A stretch of 64,000 nucleotides of DNA from Clavaria fumosa (lineage: Eukaryota > Basidiomycota > Agaricomycetes > Agaricales > Clavariaceae). Position numbers and translations under genes: made by a program. Below the pieces are notes generated by a model, which saw only the letters and a program-made list of their open reading frames with translations, was not told where the DNA came from and ran no database searches. Of the stretch, positions 41,550 through 53,660 are shown in pieces (position 1 is the stretch's first letter; every line of letters starts with the position of its first letter). The stretch spans positions 2,232,001-2,296,000 of the forward strand of contig OX637794.1 in the NCBI GenBank assembly GCA_951802425.1, given 5' to 3'.

Positions 41550-42623
41550 ATGTCGACCACCGTACCCGAACCGAACATCCGCGATGGCATTGACTATTGG
41601 AACATGCGACCGGCAACTTACGATGGTGTTCTTGGTCCGCACATGTAGCTTGCCTTTCTGAGCGTTTTTCTCACCTTCCTTCTTGTAGGAGGTTTTGGCA
41701 CTGAAGTACGACAACAACTTTAACAAAGCGAGAATTGACAGATTTTCCGCCTAGACAGCGTTGCCTCGCATCGATGCGCTCGGTTCACGCCAGTTTCTCA
41801 TTCATGTAATCCCGTCTCTGTCTACAGTTCCGTCTGCCGTCCGCCCTCTTCTCCCAACGGTACAAACGCGCACCCGTGCTCTTGACGTGGGGGCAGGCGT
41901 TGGCCGTGTCACAGCTGACGTTCTGCTCCACCTCGTGTCAGATGTTGTATTGCTTGAGCCGGTCGAGAAATTTGTGCGCGAGGCTTGGCGCCGTGCGCTC
42001 TCACATGTCAATGCCGGCGACACTGAGACCTCCCTAGAATGTTCTGAATGGAAGGGCCTGCGAGACGGGTCGAAAAGTGTTACTTTCCTCCAAGGAACTC
42101 TCCAACAATTTGATCCTGCTCACCCGACTTCATCCCCTTCGACTATACTTCACGCCCGCCTCGGCTACATCCCTTTGATGGACGACGATACGGAGTCCGG
42201 TTTTGATGTGATATGGTGTCAATGGTGTCTCGGACATCTCAGCGACCCTGATCTATTGGCCTTTTTAAAGCTAAGTCACAGCGCACTGCGACGCAGAGAG
42301 GATGGGAAAAGTGTGATTGTGGTGAAAGAAAATGTGTGCCAGGAGACAGAGGATGGAAGGCCGACGGCGATCTTTGATGAGGAAGACTCTAGCTTGACGA
42401 GGTAAGCCTTTAACTCTGATTGAGAGGTGGCTTCCGACTCTCTTTCTCCTGCTAGATCGGATTTGGCGTGGAAAGGTCTCTTCAAAGAGGCGAGACTGAG
42501 ATTAGTCAAAGAGCAGGTGCAACGTGGGCTTCCGGGGGGCCTATTCGTCGTTAAGATGTCTGCAAATTTGTTCCATTCTTTTCCTTCTTTTCTGATATGC
42601 CACTCAGGTATGCGTTGAGATGA
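41550..42623 (+). CDS. Alpha-N-terminal protein methyltransferase (NTM1/NTMT family)
   Basis: Five exons (41550-41634, 41689-41705, 41755-42401, 42456-42557, 42608-42623) give 288 residues. Diagnostic features are the N-terminal DYWNMRPATYDGVLGGFG, SAM-binding motif I LDVGAGVGR near 77-85, the acidic motif II LLEPVEKFV, and the substrate-site motif WCQWCLGHLSD. Family members methylate the alpha-amino group of proteins starting X-Pro-Lys/Arg after Met removal, including ribosomal proteins. Exon 2 has 17 bases and the last exon 16 including the stop. Confidence 0.92.
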
Positions 42624-42810
42624 ACATGAAGGTGTAAGCCAATAATCCACCCTAGATAAGATAGTGAATAGAGCTTCTCTTCCGGCGCGATCCAGTGATC
42701 TGCTTTTGTTGCTGTGCACTGTCGAAAAATAGGAAGTTGTCATAATCATTAGTGTAAGGGTTTAATAGTCGCGACTCGGCACAGTAGTATAAGGCAGGCC
42801 TTAGCAGCAG

Positions 42811-44028
42811 TTAAACGAGATGAGCTGTATCAGCAGAAGAATCTCTCCAGCCAATTATTTCCCTCATTCTCTTTACATTGACAACTCCTCTGACATTTGG
42901 ATCATTGAGAGAAGCACAAATCGCCTCCGCAACATGATCCACATGTATGGGCGGAGTCGCCAATGCATTTGCTGTCGAATTGAGAGGGGACAGGACGGGT
43001 GACACAGACGCCAGAGTGCGAAGGATGGCGGATGGAGTCGGGATGCTTGGTGGTACTTTGGAGTGGATTGTTGCAGAGAGATCCAGAAGTGCCGCAAGGG
43101 GTGATGTCATCGGGCGCTGGTGAGCGTGATACACTAAACCTGAAATATGTACGTCGATTAAGATGCGCACGCAAGCAACGTGCAGGCATGTGAGCGGGAC
43201 TGACTTGGTCGGATGTAGACTCCCCTAAATGAATCCGATTTATGGAGCATCATTTCCTCTATCAGGTGTTCCGCTTCGCGCTTGGTTTCAATGTAGCGGC
43301 CCGAGATGAGGGGGCGAAATATGTCCTCAGCCGAAATATAGATGAACGGTCGAATCATGGTCGAGGTTTTGTTCTCCGAGGCAGTAAAGGTCTCACAGAC
43401 TCGTAGGGCTATTAGAACTCAATGTTCACCAAGGCAATGAGGAATGTACTGTATGTGACGCACCTGCATCCCTGTTCAAGGTTTCATAAGTCCCTGTCTT
43501 TGGCTTATCGTCAAGGGGATTACCCGCCCCGCCGCCAAAGAAACTCCCCAAGAAACCGAGTAAATCGCCATTCTTTATCTTCTCCTTATACCCGCCATCC
43601 TCTAACAGCGTCCCAAGCGTGTGAACTACTCCCCCCACCTCCGGCAAGACGTCCGCATAACTTTCGGGGCAGAGTGCGTCTGCTGCTCGCCATTCCACCT
43701 GTTCAGGAATGAAGGTTGAATAAAACGAAAAGTCAGAAGGGAGCTGTGAAAGGGCACCTCGGACGTCCACGCAGGAGAATGGCCCTTTGGCGTTTGGTAC
43801 GGCCTGCCAGATGAGCTAGAACAATGCGATTAGCGCAAAAGCACCACGAACTCGCACGAATGACATGCCTGATACTGGTCACTTGCATACCTCGGGCAAG
43901 AGCCAACTTGCACACCGCAGAGCCTAGATGTAAGGCGTCAGAGAATACCCTGCACAATTAGACAGTTCTTGCTCGCCGATAAAGCCATTTCCCCCGACTA
44001 CCAAAATCCTCTGCACTAGCGGCTGCAT
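42811..44028 (-). CDS. Mitochondrial NAD(P)-binding protein, COQ11/NDUFA9-like
   Basis: Six exons (44028-43977, 43923-43869, 43815-43758, 43698-43464, 43408-43205, 43139-42811) give 310 residues. The extended-SDR Rossmann motif GGNGFIG is near 12-18, followed by SAVCKLALARG and SSSGRPY; later landmarks are VVHTLGTLLED, FIYISAEDIFRPLISGRYIETKREAE and IHVDHVAEAI. The fit is best to the yeast YLR290C/COQ11 group acting in coenzyme Q biosynthesis, with complex I subunit NDUFA9 as a relative. The first two introns (43924-43976 and 43816-43868) both begin with GC rather than GT; no GT donor gives the conserved frame. Confidence 0.87.
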
Positions 44029-44106
44029 CGTTTGCAGAAATCCCTTCAGCCACAGAAGCAAAATATTGGCACAAATAACGCGTCCCAGAATAGGAAGTAT
44101 GCCTTA
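44029..44106. promoter_or_regulatory. Bidirectional promoter, COQ11-like / CSM3
   Basis: 78 bp between divergent start codons, the shortest such gap in the window. Confidence 0.5.
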
Positions 44107-45434
44107 ATGGCCTCCATCGACGACATCTGGGACACTCCCATCGTGCCCAACTCCCCACCGCGACCAGAAAAAACAGGCGGCAGCGATGCCCCACTCTCTG
44201 CTCGCTACAAGCCGACGATCAACTCCACTCCGCTATTCCTCGAGTCTGACGACGACGAAGAACAGGATACTGGTCTCCCCATTCCATCCAAGCCGCCTGG
44301 CACCAGCAACCTCGGCGCCATGTTTGCAGAGGTCATGGACGACGACTTTAACTACGAGCCGCTCGCTCCGGCACTCGACCTCGACGCGATCGCCCGTCGT
44401 GCCGCCGAACTCCATGCGCCCTCACAGCATGCCATCCTGCCGAGCAGCTCGCCAGGGCGGGACGCGGCACAATCGGGCGACGCGGCTATGTTGAAGAAGC
44501 CGAAAGAAGGCGCGGATACTAAGCCAGCCAGGAAAGAAGTCATGAGGCTTGACGAGTCGAGATTGCTCAGCACCACGCATGGCTTCCCTCAGCTCATCGA
44601 GACTACAAAGGGTTACAAACCCAAAGGAAAAGGCCACGAGGTGCGTCCCGCCCGGTCGCAAGATGTCGTCAGCTGAGGCGCTTAAGGCGGAAGATTTGAA
44701 CCGGCTTCTGGGCCTCTATCAATTTTGGACACACAAGCTGTACCCTAAGACGCAATTCAAAGATACGGTAGACCGTATCGAGAAGCTTTGTCACAGCAAA
44801 CGCATGCATGTGCGTCTGTGTTTCTGATGCATTGCGCGCACGCGTTTCTCCTCATGTTCTCAATCCAAAGGTCGCTTTGAGTGTCTGGCGCGACGAGGCG
44901 AAAGGCATAGTGCCGGGTCGTAAAGAGGACCCCGTGGATCTAACCTCTGATGCTGAGAAGCCAGATCGCCCAGAATTTATTGACACAGCGAGACCTGAGG
45001 ACGAAACGTCGGTATCTCGGCCGCCCTCATCCCGCTCCTCCCTACCGCCCGATGACTTCCTGTCCAATGAGGACGGGTTCAATGAGGACAGCTTCGATAT
45101 TGGCGAAATTATCAAAGAGGAAGAGAGGCGGATGCAAGAGGAGCAACGAGCCCGAAGTTCTACCTCGAACCCAGTCGACAATGTTGTTGAAGACGACGTA
45201 TGGATGGATCTATCTACATTCGACGACCCTGCCCCTGTGTCAAGTTTGCTCAGTCCCAAGACCATGGAGAAGGATCGCGAGGGTTCTCAGGGCAATGTCA
45301 TAGATATGAACGTGCAATCTCACATCGGAGACCTTGGAGAGTCAAACAAGACACCCAATGATGAAGAGACGGAGGTTTCCGCGGCTGTAGTCTACGACGG
45401 AAATGCTGATGATATGGAAGATTTATATGTATAG
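44107..45434 (+). CDS. CSM3: Replication fork protection protein CSM3/Swi3/TIPIN
   Basis: Three exons (44107-44640, 44687-44809, 44871-45434) give 406 residues. The Swi3 domain (about 165-235) has DLNRLLGLYQFWTHKLYPKTQF, then VDRIEKLCHSKRMHVALSVWRDE, the family's best-conserved segment. Outside it the protein is acidic and disordered. CSM3/TIPIN pairs with Tof1/Timeless to stabilise stalled forks and activate the checkpoint. The first intron could be 37 bases (to 44677) or 46 bases (to 44686); I prefer 46. Confidence 0.92.
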
Positions 45435-45612
45435 ACTGTCTGGCTGTCGCCAAATTGGTTTGCCGCAATCTCCATCTCACCAGGTAAATGAGCAATAGGG
45501 ACTCTATTATAGGTGATGATGCCCAACATTGTTGCAGTCTCGACAGTAAACAAACTAAACACACAAATAAGTTCCTCGTTCAAATACCTGTACGACCAAT
45601 CCTCGGTTCCTT

Positions 45613-47853
45613 TCACTCAGGCGGAGCCCAGAGCACGCACCGGCCACTTGCATTGCCGCTTACGGCACGCTCCAACAAGTAAGGATGGGTGCACGTTACA
45701 GCCTGCACGGCGGTAATCCTATCAGGGATATTTGGTGAGCGCAGCATCGCGTGTAATGGACGAAGACGTGATGCTTACCGTCTTGGGTCTGAGAGGCGTG
45801 TGATGACATCGCCCTATCCAGAGAGATTCGATAAATTTTTAGAACGCAGGGATAGAAATGGCAAGGAGATTACCTTGCAAGAGAATATGTCTAGGGAATG
45901 GGCCATGTTGCCGATCTAAGGGGCATATCAGTTAATACGACTCGACACCGTCGGCCAGAGGGGACGTACGGTGAAGTAAGGGTAGACATCCGGATTTGCA
46001 GACCATTGAGCCCTCAATGGCGTGAGCCATCTCCCCTATTTATCCTTTCAGTCTACCAAGCATCGTGAGGAAGAATGATCCGGCAAACCGTTTGACAATT
46101 ATGACGGGTCTGGCTGAACGGTTTGAATGAGTCCTGGTCGGCCTTGGCAGGGTCCACGTCCCATACTGGGAATAGGAACGGTAAAATCAATCTTCCCTTG
46201 GATGTGTTTCCAAGTGTCAACTCACATCGTATGGTATCGTCGTAAGAAGTGCTGACAACCCCACGTCCCCTCGGATCCCAGTATGCAGAGGTGGCGGATT
46301 GTCGATGCGCAAACTCGCCGCGGAGCACGCCCGCCCCAGGCTTGGACGCTACGAACTCCTCGACTGTTTCTGCATCGAATTCGAGCGATTGAGGCGAGTT
46401 TTGATCCTGGGTTACGACATAATTCAATGACAGGAAGAACAGAGTGTGACGGAGCATATACTGCTATAGTTGCGAGTTTCCGCACGTCCCATAATCTATT
46501 AGATGTGGATGAACGAAAGAAGTTAAGATAGAAGCTTTATATCTGACCTCAACAGTCGACTGTTGCTCGCAGTTAACAAGAACTGCGGTCGCGTCGGATT
46601 GATACTGACACTCCCAATCTTCTGTCCAGATAAGCCGTACCACCGAGCTTTAGATTTGTCCTCTCTTAGATCAAGATGCGTAAGTCCCCCTGCGCCATCA
46701 GAGATCCACATCTCATGACCGGTGGGAACCAGATCAAAGCTGTTGATGAGGGTTCCATCGCTGTTGTATATCTCGCGCGAAACGCCAGATGTAAAACAAA
46801 GCGAACGAACTGTGCAGTCATATGCACTAGTGATAACCTTTGGGAGACAACAGGGTCAAAGAGGTAGGAAGGAAGGAAAGTAAGAGACGTACACTATGGG
46901 AATTAATAGGGTCGAACTTGATGCAAGATATAGACGACCGAGAGGAGGCTGGCCAATGTAACTGAAGACGCCAATACTTTCCACCTTCCCTTTCCTCCGG
47001 TGAATCCGGCGCCTCGGAATCTTCGTCTGCCGGTGCGCGTGCATCCCATATGCCTAGTTGACCATGTTTATCTGCAAGGTATTGTCTGTGAGGAGCACAC
47101 GTTTGACAGGAGATGTCGAACTCGCCTCCAAAAAAGACAAGATCCTTCGAGACCTCCGGATGGTACGCTGCGCTATAAATCCTATTCAACGTAACTTTTG
47201 CCCTGGCTACGACTTTCAGGTTTTGCAGCCTGCAGCGCAAGTCCTCAACTGCGGCTTTATCCTCGGCATGCTTATCATCGTCGAAAACAAACGCATCGAA
47301 TTCTGCCACACGCTTAGGCGAAAGTGAGATTTGCGTCAATGCGGCGGTGAGGGTTTCGATATCTTCTGCTGAGCCTTCCGTCAGAGCGACGAAATCGAGG
47401 TTTTGGTGTCGTGGCTTTTTCGCATTTAGCGCCCTCTCCGCCATCTCCACTCTTTCCGCCTCCACTGCTCGCTCCTCAGCCTATACAAATTATATAGATA
47501 AAGCATTATGAATTCTATTAGACACGTACGTCGCGCTTTCTCTTCTGCGCAGGGGTCTCGTTGTCGGTAACGGTAACGGAAGCAGCCCTCATTAAGCGTA
47601 ACGATTGTCTTCTCGGGACCTCCTCATTGGACTCTTTTTTGATCTTTTTTGATGGTTGTATTGGTTTGGCCCTGGTTTTTGGCTTGGCGGGGATACCGAG
47701 CTGAGCCGCTGCCTCTTGGATCTCAAGTTGGGCAAGCAAAGCGCGGTTACGCGCAATGTTGGCTTCACGTTCGAGTTCACTGCAACATTGTAAGCGCTGA
47801 CGAGAAAGTTTGAGACCAAAGACTGGGTATTACTATTCCGTTAATACGGGCAT
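45613..47853 (-). CDS. CMR1: WD40 protein CMR1 (WDR76 family)
   Basis: Eleven exons (47853-47834, 47779-47530, 47480-46893, 46837-46548, 46495-46462, 46406-46226, 46165-46089, 46035-45970, 45915-45874, 45813-45779, 45718-45613) give 562 residues. The N-terminus MPVLTEYELEREANIARN and a basic region precede the WD repeats, seen in DKHGQLGIWDAR, RLWDVRKLATIA, SYDDTIRLWDV and GRCVLWAP. The NCQTGRWLTPLRAQWS segment is specific to the family. CMR1/WDR76 binds DNA and sits in nuclear quality-control foci under replication stress. It faces CSM3 tail to tail across about 180 bp. Confidence 0.93.
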
Positions 47854-50113
47854 TGTTGATGACCAGACTGTTTAAGCGGCGCGACGTGGACGTTACCAGA
47901 TAGAGTGGCAGTGGCGCGTAGTGTCACAGAATCTCGCGACCTGTCACATTGATCGTGACAGTACCACCAATGATACTCTAACCAAAGGCTCCGAGGGGAT
48001 GGTGGAACTACTTCGTCTCCCCGTTAGAGCGCTTTTATCATGAGTTTCTCTCGACGCTCGCCGATCATAACGTATATTAACTTCCGTTCCTTGCTCATGT
48101 CTGGGAATCCATGTTCACAACTTTCCACAGGACTTTCCAGAGCCGCCTCTGACAATGCCGCTATCCACACTGACAAACCAGACTTGCACCGGGCTCTACT
48201 CGAGCTGTCAGCCAATGTGAGCAATTCTTCGAAAGAAGCACTGGAAATGCCGTGCTCACTCACATGTGTAGCAACTCATTGGACAGATTTTTAGAACGTG
48301 TCACAAGACATGTCGGGTCGGGATGGCCAGCCTTCTAGCTCACCAGCTACCATACCAACTGGAGGGGACGATGCTGCCGGGTCAACCGTTGTCACTTCGC
48401 CTCTGGAAAACGCGCCTGCTCCACTGGGGAGCGCCACTTTACTGCCTCCACTGTAAAGACTCGGCAACCTGCATCGTGAGGCATCACCACCTGATCTTCA
48501 ATGGCGCGACACCCCTTCCCTGTCGGACGTTTTGCCCGGACCACCTTTTCAGCATGACCAAGGCCTTGCGACCGACTATAAGTCACTTGAACTTCCACCC
48601 CTGCAACTTGGTTCAGTAGCGGAAGAAACGGGCCTTCCCAACCTATCCAAGCTGTTGAGGATGCCATATCCGACTTCGAACCGCTTGGCCGTATGCTGCC
48701 GCCGCGCCTTCACTGTAGCCTGAGTGTGTCATGCATGGCTGGAGCTGCAACCCTAGGAGGGGTCAAGGCACCGGGGCTTCCAGACAATGGGAGAAAGGAT
48801 ATTGCACTCGAGACGCAACAAGACCACCGCGCCAGGACGTCACATTCTCAACCCGATGAGGGAATATCCAATGGCGGTTCATTAACGAGCAGCATCGCAT
48901 CAGCACTTTACTTGTCAACCCCATCTCCATACACCACGTTGCGTGTTAGTGCCGTGAAGGAGGATAGGGATCTAGCTTCCCTGGTTTCCCCCGCACCCCT
49001 TGGCTCGCCTGAGTCGTACAGGCATACACCCAAGGGACACGTCGCCACTGTGCCTGCTTCCAAGCAACATCAGCAGTGACGGACAAAAGAGAACAAATCC
49101 CACAAGCAAGCACTGCGTCAACACCGCCACTACCACCTTTGCCAAGCTATCTCAATGAGGAGCATGTAAAGGGAGGATGCAGTGGCAATGGCAATATGGA
49201 AGGGTAACCACGATGATTCCGATTCCTGCCCGTCCTAATTGCGGCTGACTTGGTTGCTGTGCCAATTCCCACCACGGTCGCTGCAACAACTACGGGCCGG
49301 CGTGGCCCAGTGCAGAACGCGAGGTCGATTACTGACAGTTCAGTAAGGTCCAGTATCAGTAGTGATGGGCCATCGAGAACAGGAAGTGTTCAGGCGGTCA
49401 CAACGTGAATGAGGAGCGAGGGGGTAATACGGATGGCACTGGTGGCTACAGAGCGTAAAGACTCAAATACCCGTGCATCGTAGATGCCCATAGCAATGGG
49501 GCTCCCTTTGATGGTTTTAGTAATGTTTTGTAGGCTTAGCACTAATTCAGAAATGTTGCGAATATAAGAAACATTGCTCATTTCTGGGGGAGTACTTTAA
49601 CAAGAAAGAGTGAATTGTTCCATTGATTCCCCTGGACAAGGGGTGGTGTAATGGCAGCATTGACGACGGGGTTGTAGAAGATCGTCAAGTTACGAGAAGG
49701 GGCCGTGAAGAGAGGTGATGTTCACCAATTTGGCTGATTCGCAATGACCTAAACTAAAAAGGAGGAGTAAATGTAGACGACGATTGATATGGTTTCGGCG
49801 CTCGTTGAAAGGGGTTCAGGTTGTTGAGAGGGATTCAAGGAACACGGAGGCGAACGTACTTCACACGACGTGACACATCGAGGCAGTCTCCATCGCTGTC
49901 GACGACGACGACGAGACTGGCAGGTTTTCTGCGGTGACTGGCACAGAGACTAGAGATCCACCACCAAACGGAGGAATATTCAGCGTGTACCGACGAATGT
50001 TGCCTAGCTTTGTGGCCTTCCGATGTCGACCCAATACGTTCCTGATCTCTCTTCCGAACTGGGGTCGGTGCAGACCTATCTACCCCAGCGGTTCGCAACG
50101 TCGTACCCGTACG
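47854..50113. other. Long region without an intact gene
   Basis: About 2.3 kb between CMR1 and adenylate kinase. The left part contains the broken coding-like stretch described separately; 49400-50113 shows only short frames, including a 63-codon minus-strand frame at 49390-49581 with no recognised similarity, and presumably the adenylate kinase promoter. Confidence 0.4.
48040..49407 (+). pseudogene. Possible decayed Ser/Pro-rich coding sequence
   Basis: Successive plus-strand stretches have coding-like composition (for example TPSLSDVLPGPPFQ, ELPPLQLGSVAEETGLPNLSKLL, then DFEPLGRMLPPRLHCSL, and near 49280-49405 a Ser-rich block ending in a stop) but lie in different frames and are separated by stops rather than plausible introns. 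I recognise no domain. It may be a pseudogene, or a gene whose introns I could not resolve. Confidence 0.3.
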
Positions 50114-51171
50114 ATGTCGTCTCCAATGGCCTCCCTCGTCGCCCGACTCGCCTCCGTCCGACCCTCCTGGCGAACCAGCGTCTGCCGTGGCTTCGCCGGC
50201 TTACCACGCAGCGACGGTACTCCCGTTTCCCTCGACGACCCACAACACCGCAGTTCCTCATCCTCGTCCCCTTTCTTACGCATGGTCATGTTTGGCAAGC
50301 CAGGCGCGGGCAAGGGCACCCTCTCTTCACGTCTCGTGCACAAGTACGATATCGTCAGTCTGTCCACGGGCGACCTCCTGCGTGCCCAAATCGCGCAGAA
50401 TACACCTCTCGGTCAGTTGGCGGACGGCCTCATAAAGAAAGGCGAGCTCCTCCCAGACGAGGTCATCCTCAGAGTCGTGCTCGCTGAGCTGGATAAATTG
50501 AACGGCAAGGTGCGGGCCCAATTGGTCGTTGGCTTGTGTACAACTACGTCGGCGCTGATCAGGGTGTGCAGCACTGGTTGCTGGACGGATTTCCCAGAAC
50601 GCTTGCGCAGGCAAAACTCCTCGACAAACATCTTAGGTCAAATTATTATTTTCGCCGCTACGTCTCCCTGCCAGTCATTGACTTCAACCCCAGGACTCTC
50701 GATATTCCATTGAATTTGATTGTAAACATAGATGTTCCAGACCGCATCATCCTCAGCCGAATAGCAGACCGCTGGACGCATCTGCCCTCGGGCCGCGTGT
50801 ACAACACGAGTTCTAAGCGACCCAAGGTGACCGGTCTAGACGACATCACAGGCGAGGCGCTCGTCAGACGACCAGATGATGACCCCGTACGTCATTCTCC
50901 TCGTTTCTGAATCCAAGAATAATGGCCTGCCCTCTGATGCTGTCATTTCCTTCAACAGAAAGTATATTCTCGCCGCTTAGAGAGCTTCTACCTCTCTACC
51001 TCGCCCCTCTTGTCGTACTACTCATCTCCAGAGAGCTTCACGGCTCTGTCGACGCTCACTGGGGACACCTCTAATGAGATATGGCCCTGGCTTGACGCCG
51101 TCGTCCAGCGTTCCTGCCCGAGCCTCCCAACGCGCCCCGCAGTATCCAGAACAGGCGGCGCCACAGTCTGA
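50114..51171 (+). CDS. ADK2: Mitochondrial adenylate kinase (ADK2, GTP:AMP type)
   Basis: Four exons (50114-50509, 50563-50636, 50694-50886, 50959-51171) give 291 residues. About 55 N-terminal residues rich in Arg and Ser look like a mitochondrial presequence. Then come the P-loop GKPGAGKGT near 61-69, DIVSLSTGDLLR, WLLDGFPRT, and the LID region with GRVYN, DDITGEAL and RRPDDDP. The LID lacks the four zinc cysteines of some bacterial enzymes. The enzyme balances nucleotides in the matrix; the choice of GTP:AMP over ATP:AMP rests on overall resemblance. Two in-frame ATGs (50114 and 50126) are possible starts. Confidence 0.9.
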
Positions 51172-51831
51172 AAAACGCGATTCTCGTTCAGGACTCCAAC
51201 CGCCCGCGCTAGCGTTAGAGAGAAGGTCTAGCTAGATCCGACATATAATGTTTTAGGACGCGCAAACCCTGTTTGTCTGTTTTCCTTTGCTTGACATGGT
51301 CGTTTTCGGTGTTGTGAAGACGGCGTTTACGTCCATGTTTGTCGTGAAGTATAGAGCACCGGCGTGACTTTGACTTTTCGTCCTTCTCGCTATATATGGA
51401 TAATCTTGAATATTTATTGCTACCGAGGCGGCGTTGCACAGCGTTGACGGCGTGCTAAGTCCCTTGCCGCAAAGCGCTCAAAATGAACATTCATTTGACA
51501 TGCGGCCAGGCTCATCCCCATTTATCTCCTCTGTAAGCTGTTTCCTCAAGTCACCAACCTTCTATCTGATATCGTTAAAGTATATGAGCGATCAGGATTC
51601 GGGGACGGCGGTGATAGGGCAGAACAGCTCGCCAAGTTGTTGCAGTGATAGCGGTATGGCTGAAGGTGAGGTGTAGAAGAACCGTGTCATGATTATCCGC
51701 AGGATGATGTAATGTTACAAGGAAATATAACATGGGATGCGAGAGCGTGCGCGACAAAAGCATAACTTGAGTGATGGTAGTGAAAAAAGAAAAGATAAAG
51801 GATGCGGGGAAAGGAAGTACAGTCTTCGGCA
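51172..51831. other. Intergenic spacer between convergent genes
   Basis: About 660 bp between the adenylate kinase stop and the stop of the unknown gene; no coding signal, probably two 3' untranslated regions. Confidence 0.45.
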
Positions 51832-53660
51832 TCAAGTCAGCTCCAACACAGACACCTCCAGCACCCTGAACTGCGTCGTATCCTTGGAGTGCTCGCTCCA
51901 CCCGACGACCTCGCGCCAGTTGAACTGATTAGCCTCTTTTTCCCCGGCCCCAGCAAACAAGCCGAGGTCATCATCCGAAATCCCACGGAAGATGAGGAAG
52001 AGTCGTGTAAACTTGCACTCATCCACTGTCACAGAAATGTCGATCGCCGCCGCAATCTTGGCTGGACTGAGGAAGCGGTACGCGATGTTCTTGTGCGACG
52101 CAAAGGCGGACATGTTATTACTAGTGGAAGAGAGGCGTCATATCAGCTGCGGTTGAAAAAGGCAGGCCGTAGAAAACGAGGAAGACCTTATGAAGTTGGT
52201 GCGGGCGTGTATTGACATGCCAAGCTGGTCGAGGACATTCATAAGGTGCGGTATGAAATCGCGGAACGGCATGGCAAATCCGTTCCGAGGCGCAATGAAC
52301 TCGCTGGGATCCTGCAACGAGTCCGGCCTGCGAGAAGCGAAGACATCAATGTCGCAACACAAGAGGTGAACATAAATCCTTACATAGCCTCGTAGTAGAG
52401 CGAGGTTGACACCATCGCGCTCTCGAAATGCTCGATGGCACCACCGGGATGTACTCTTAAAAAATGCTTTACTTTGTGTTCAGAAAGCAATTCCGCGGGC
52501 GGCCAAGTGATGCCCATTTTCCAAAAGGGAGAGAAGGACAAGATAACTTCGCAGTATTGTGTCGTCGGCGAGAGGATGCTCAAATGGCATCTCGCGGCGG
52601 AGGGTTTGGACGCGACGGACAGTTTCGAAATGACACGCGAGTCGACGAAGAAGTTGGATGGATAGTCCTGGTTCATCAGACGGGTTCCGGAGAACTCCAT
52701 CTTGTGCGTGTCGCCTTGGTGGACGATGTCGAGTTTGCCCCAGAACGACCCGTCTACGGTCGTTCCGTCCTCCATCCGCGCCATGTCTAGCTCGTCCGAC
52801 GAGACGGTCGTGTCGAGGGCGACTGTCTGCCCCGGAGAAAGCTCAAGACTAAAGGTGGCAGGCATTTCCAGGACAGGTTGCGGTCTGACAACGCCTTTGT
52901 TAGGGTTTCTAGATATTCATACCGTGGTGGCAAGCTTACGGAGGCCTGACAGATTAGACGTTTAGCGGATAGTAGCAAGGAAAGGCAGTCGGTACTGACT
53001 CTGGGATTTCCGGTGGAGGCGGGACGTCGCTGACGATCTCCACGCGTAGCCCGTGCACGCCCATAGTTGCGATCTGAAATGAGTCTTCACCTGTCAGCTA
53101 CGAAAGACGCGTCAGATAGTGCAGTGCGTGGAGACGAAGGCCCGAACTCACGTAGATGTACGGGCCCGCAACCAGCCGCTGTGAACTCGTCAGAACATGT
53201 ACGGGGGACGTTGGATGACAATGGGAGCGTACGGCTGCATGGATTGATGCGAATTCGACAGGTACGCGCAGACTGAAGATGGCATCTGGAGGAGGCTTTG
53301 TCCAATCTCTGGCAAGTCTATCGAGTTCCTGTAGAAGCAATCGGTCACAATCGAAACGACAAGCATAAACCATCAACCGACCGCAAAGCTGGAAGGAAGC
53401 TAAACCATGTCGATCAGCCGGGGAGATTTCAGGAAGAGAAGCACGATAGACGACGGTACCATGCGTATAGTCTCCATGTCGTCATATGCGAGGGTGAGCA
53501 AGCGTTGACGTTGTAGGGCCATTTGAGCTTGCTTCTCGCGAAGTTCGAGTTCCTTCTGACTCTTAGAACTGCCACCTTTGATCTTTCCCCAGAGACCTTG
53601 TGAGGAAGGGAGAGAGGCGTTGGTGGGCCTGTAGGGTGTTTGAAACGGAGTGGCTAGCAT
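51832..53660 (-). CDS. Unrecognised 476-residue protein
   Basis: Seven exons (53660-53406, 53328-53233, 53178-53152, 53097-53000, 52908-52384, 52327-52187, 52120-51832) join without a phase error to 476 residues. The N-terminus has a short charged helix (KSQKELELREKQAQMALQRQR). The rest looks like alternating beta strands, including QIATMGVHGLRVEIVSDVP, WGKLDIVHQGDTHKMEF and FTRLFLIFRGISDDD, with a patch ARTNFISNNMSAFASHKNIAYRF and a C-terminus REVVGWSEHSKD-FRVLEVSVLEL. No signal peptide or membrane span. I cannot name a family or activity. Dense in-phase introns and clean codons argue for a real, conserved gene. Confidence 0.72.

Noticed and set aside
41635..41688. Considered reading straight through the first NTM1 intron
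   Set aside because: It contains an in-frame stop, and splicing restores the conserved GVLGGFG.
50023..50487. 154-codon plus-strand frame overlapping adenylate kinase exon 1
   Set aside because: Arg/Pro-rich alternative frame; the P-loop and LID motifs are in the other frame.
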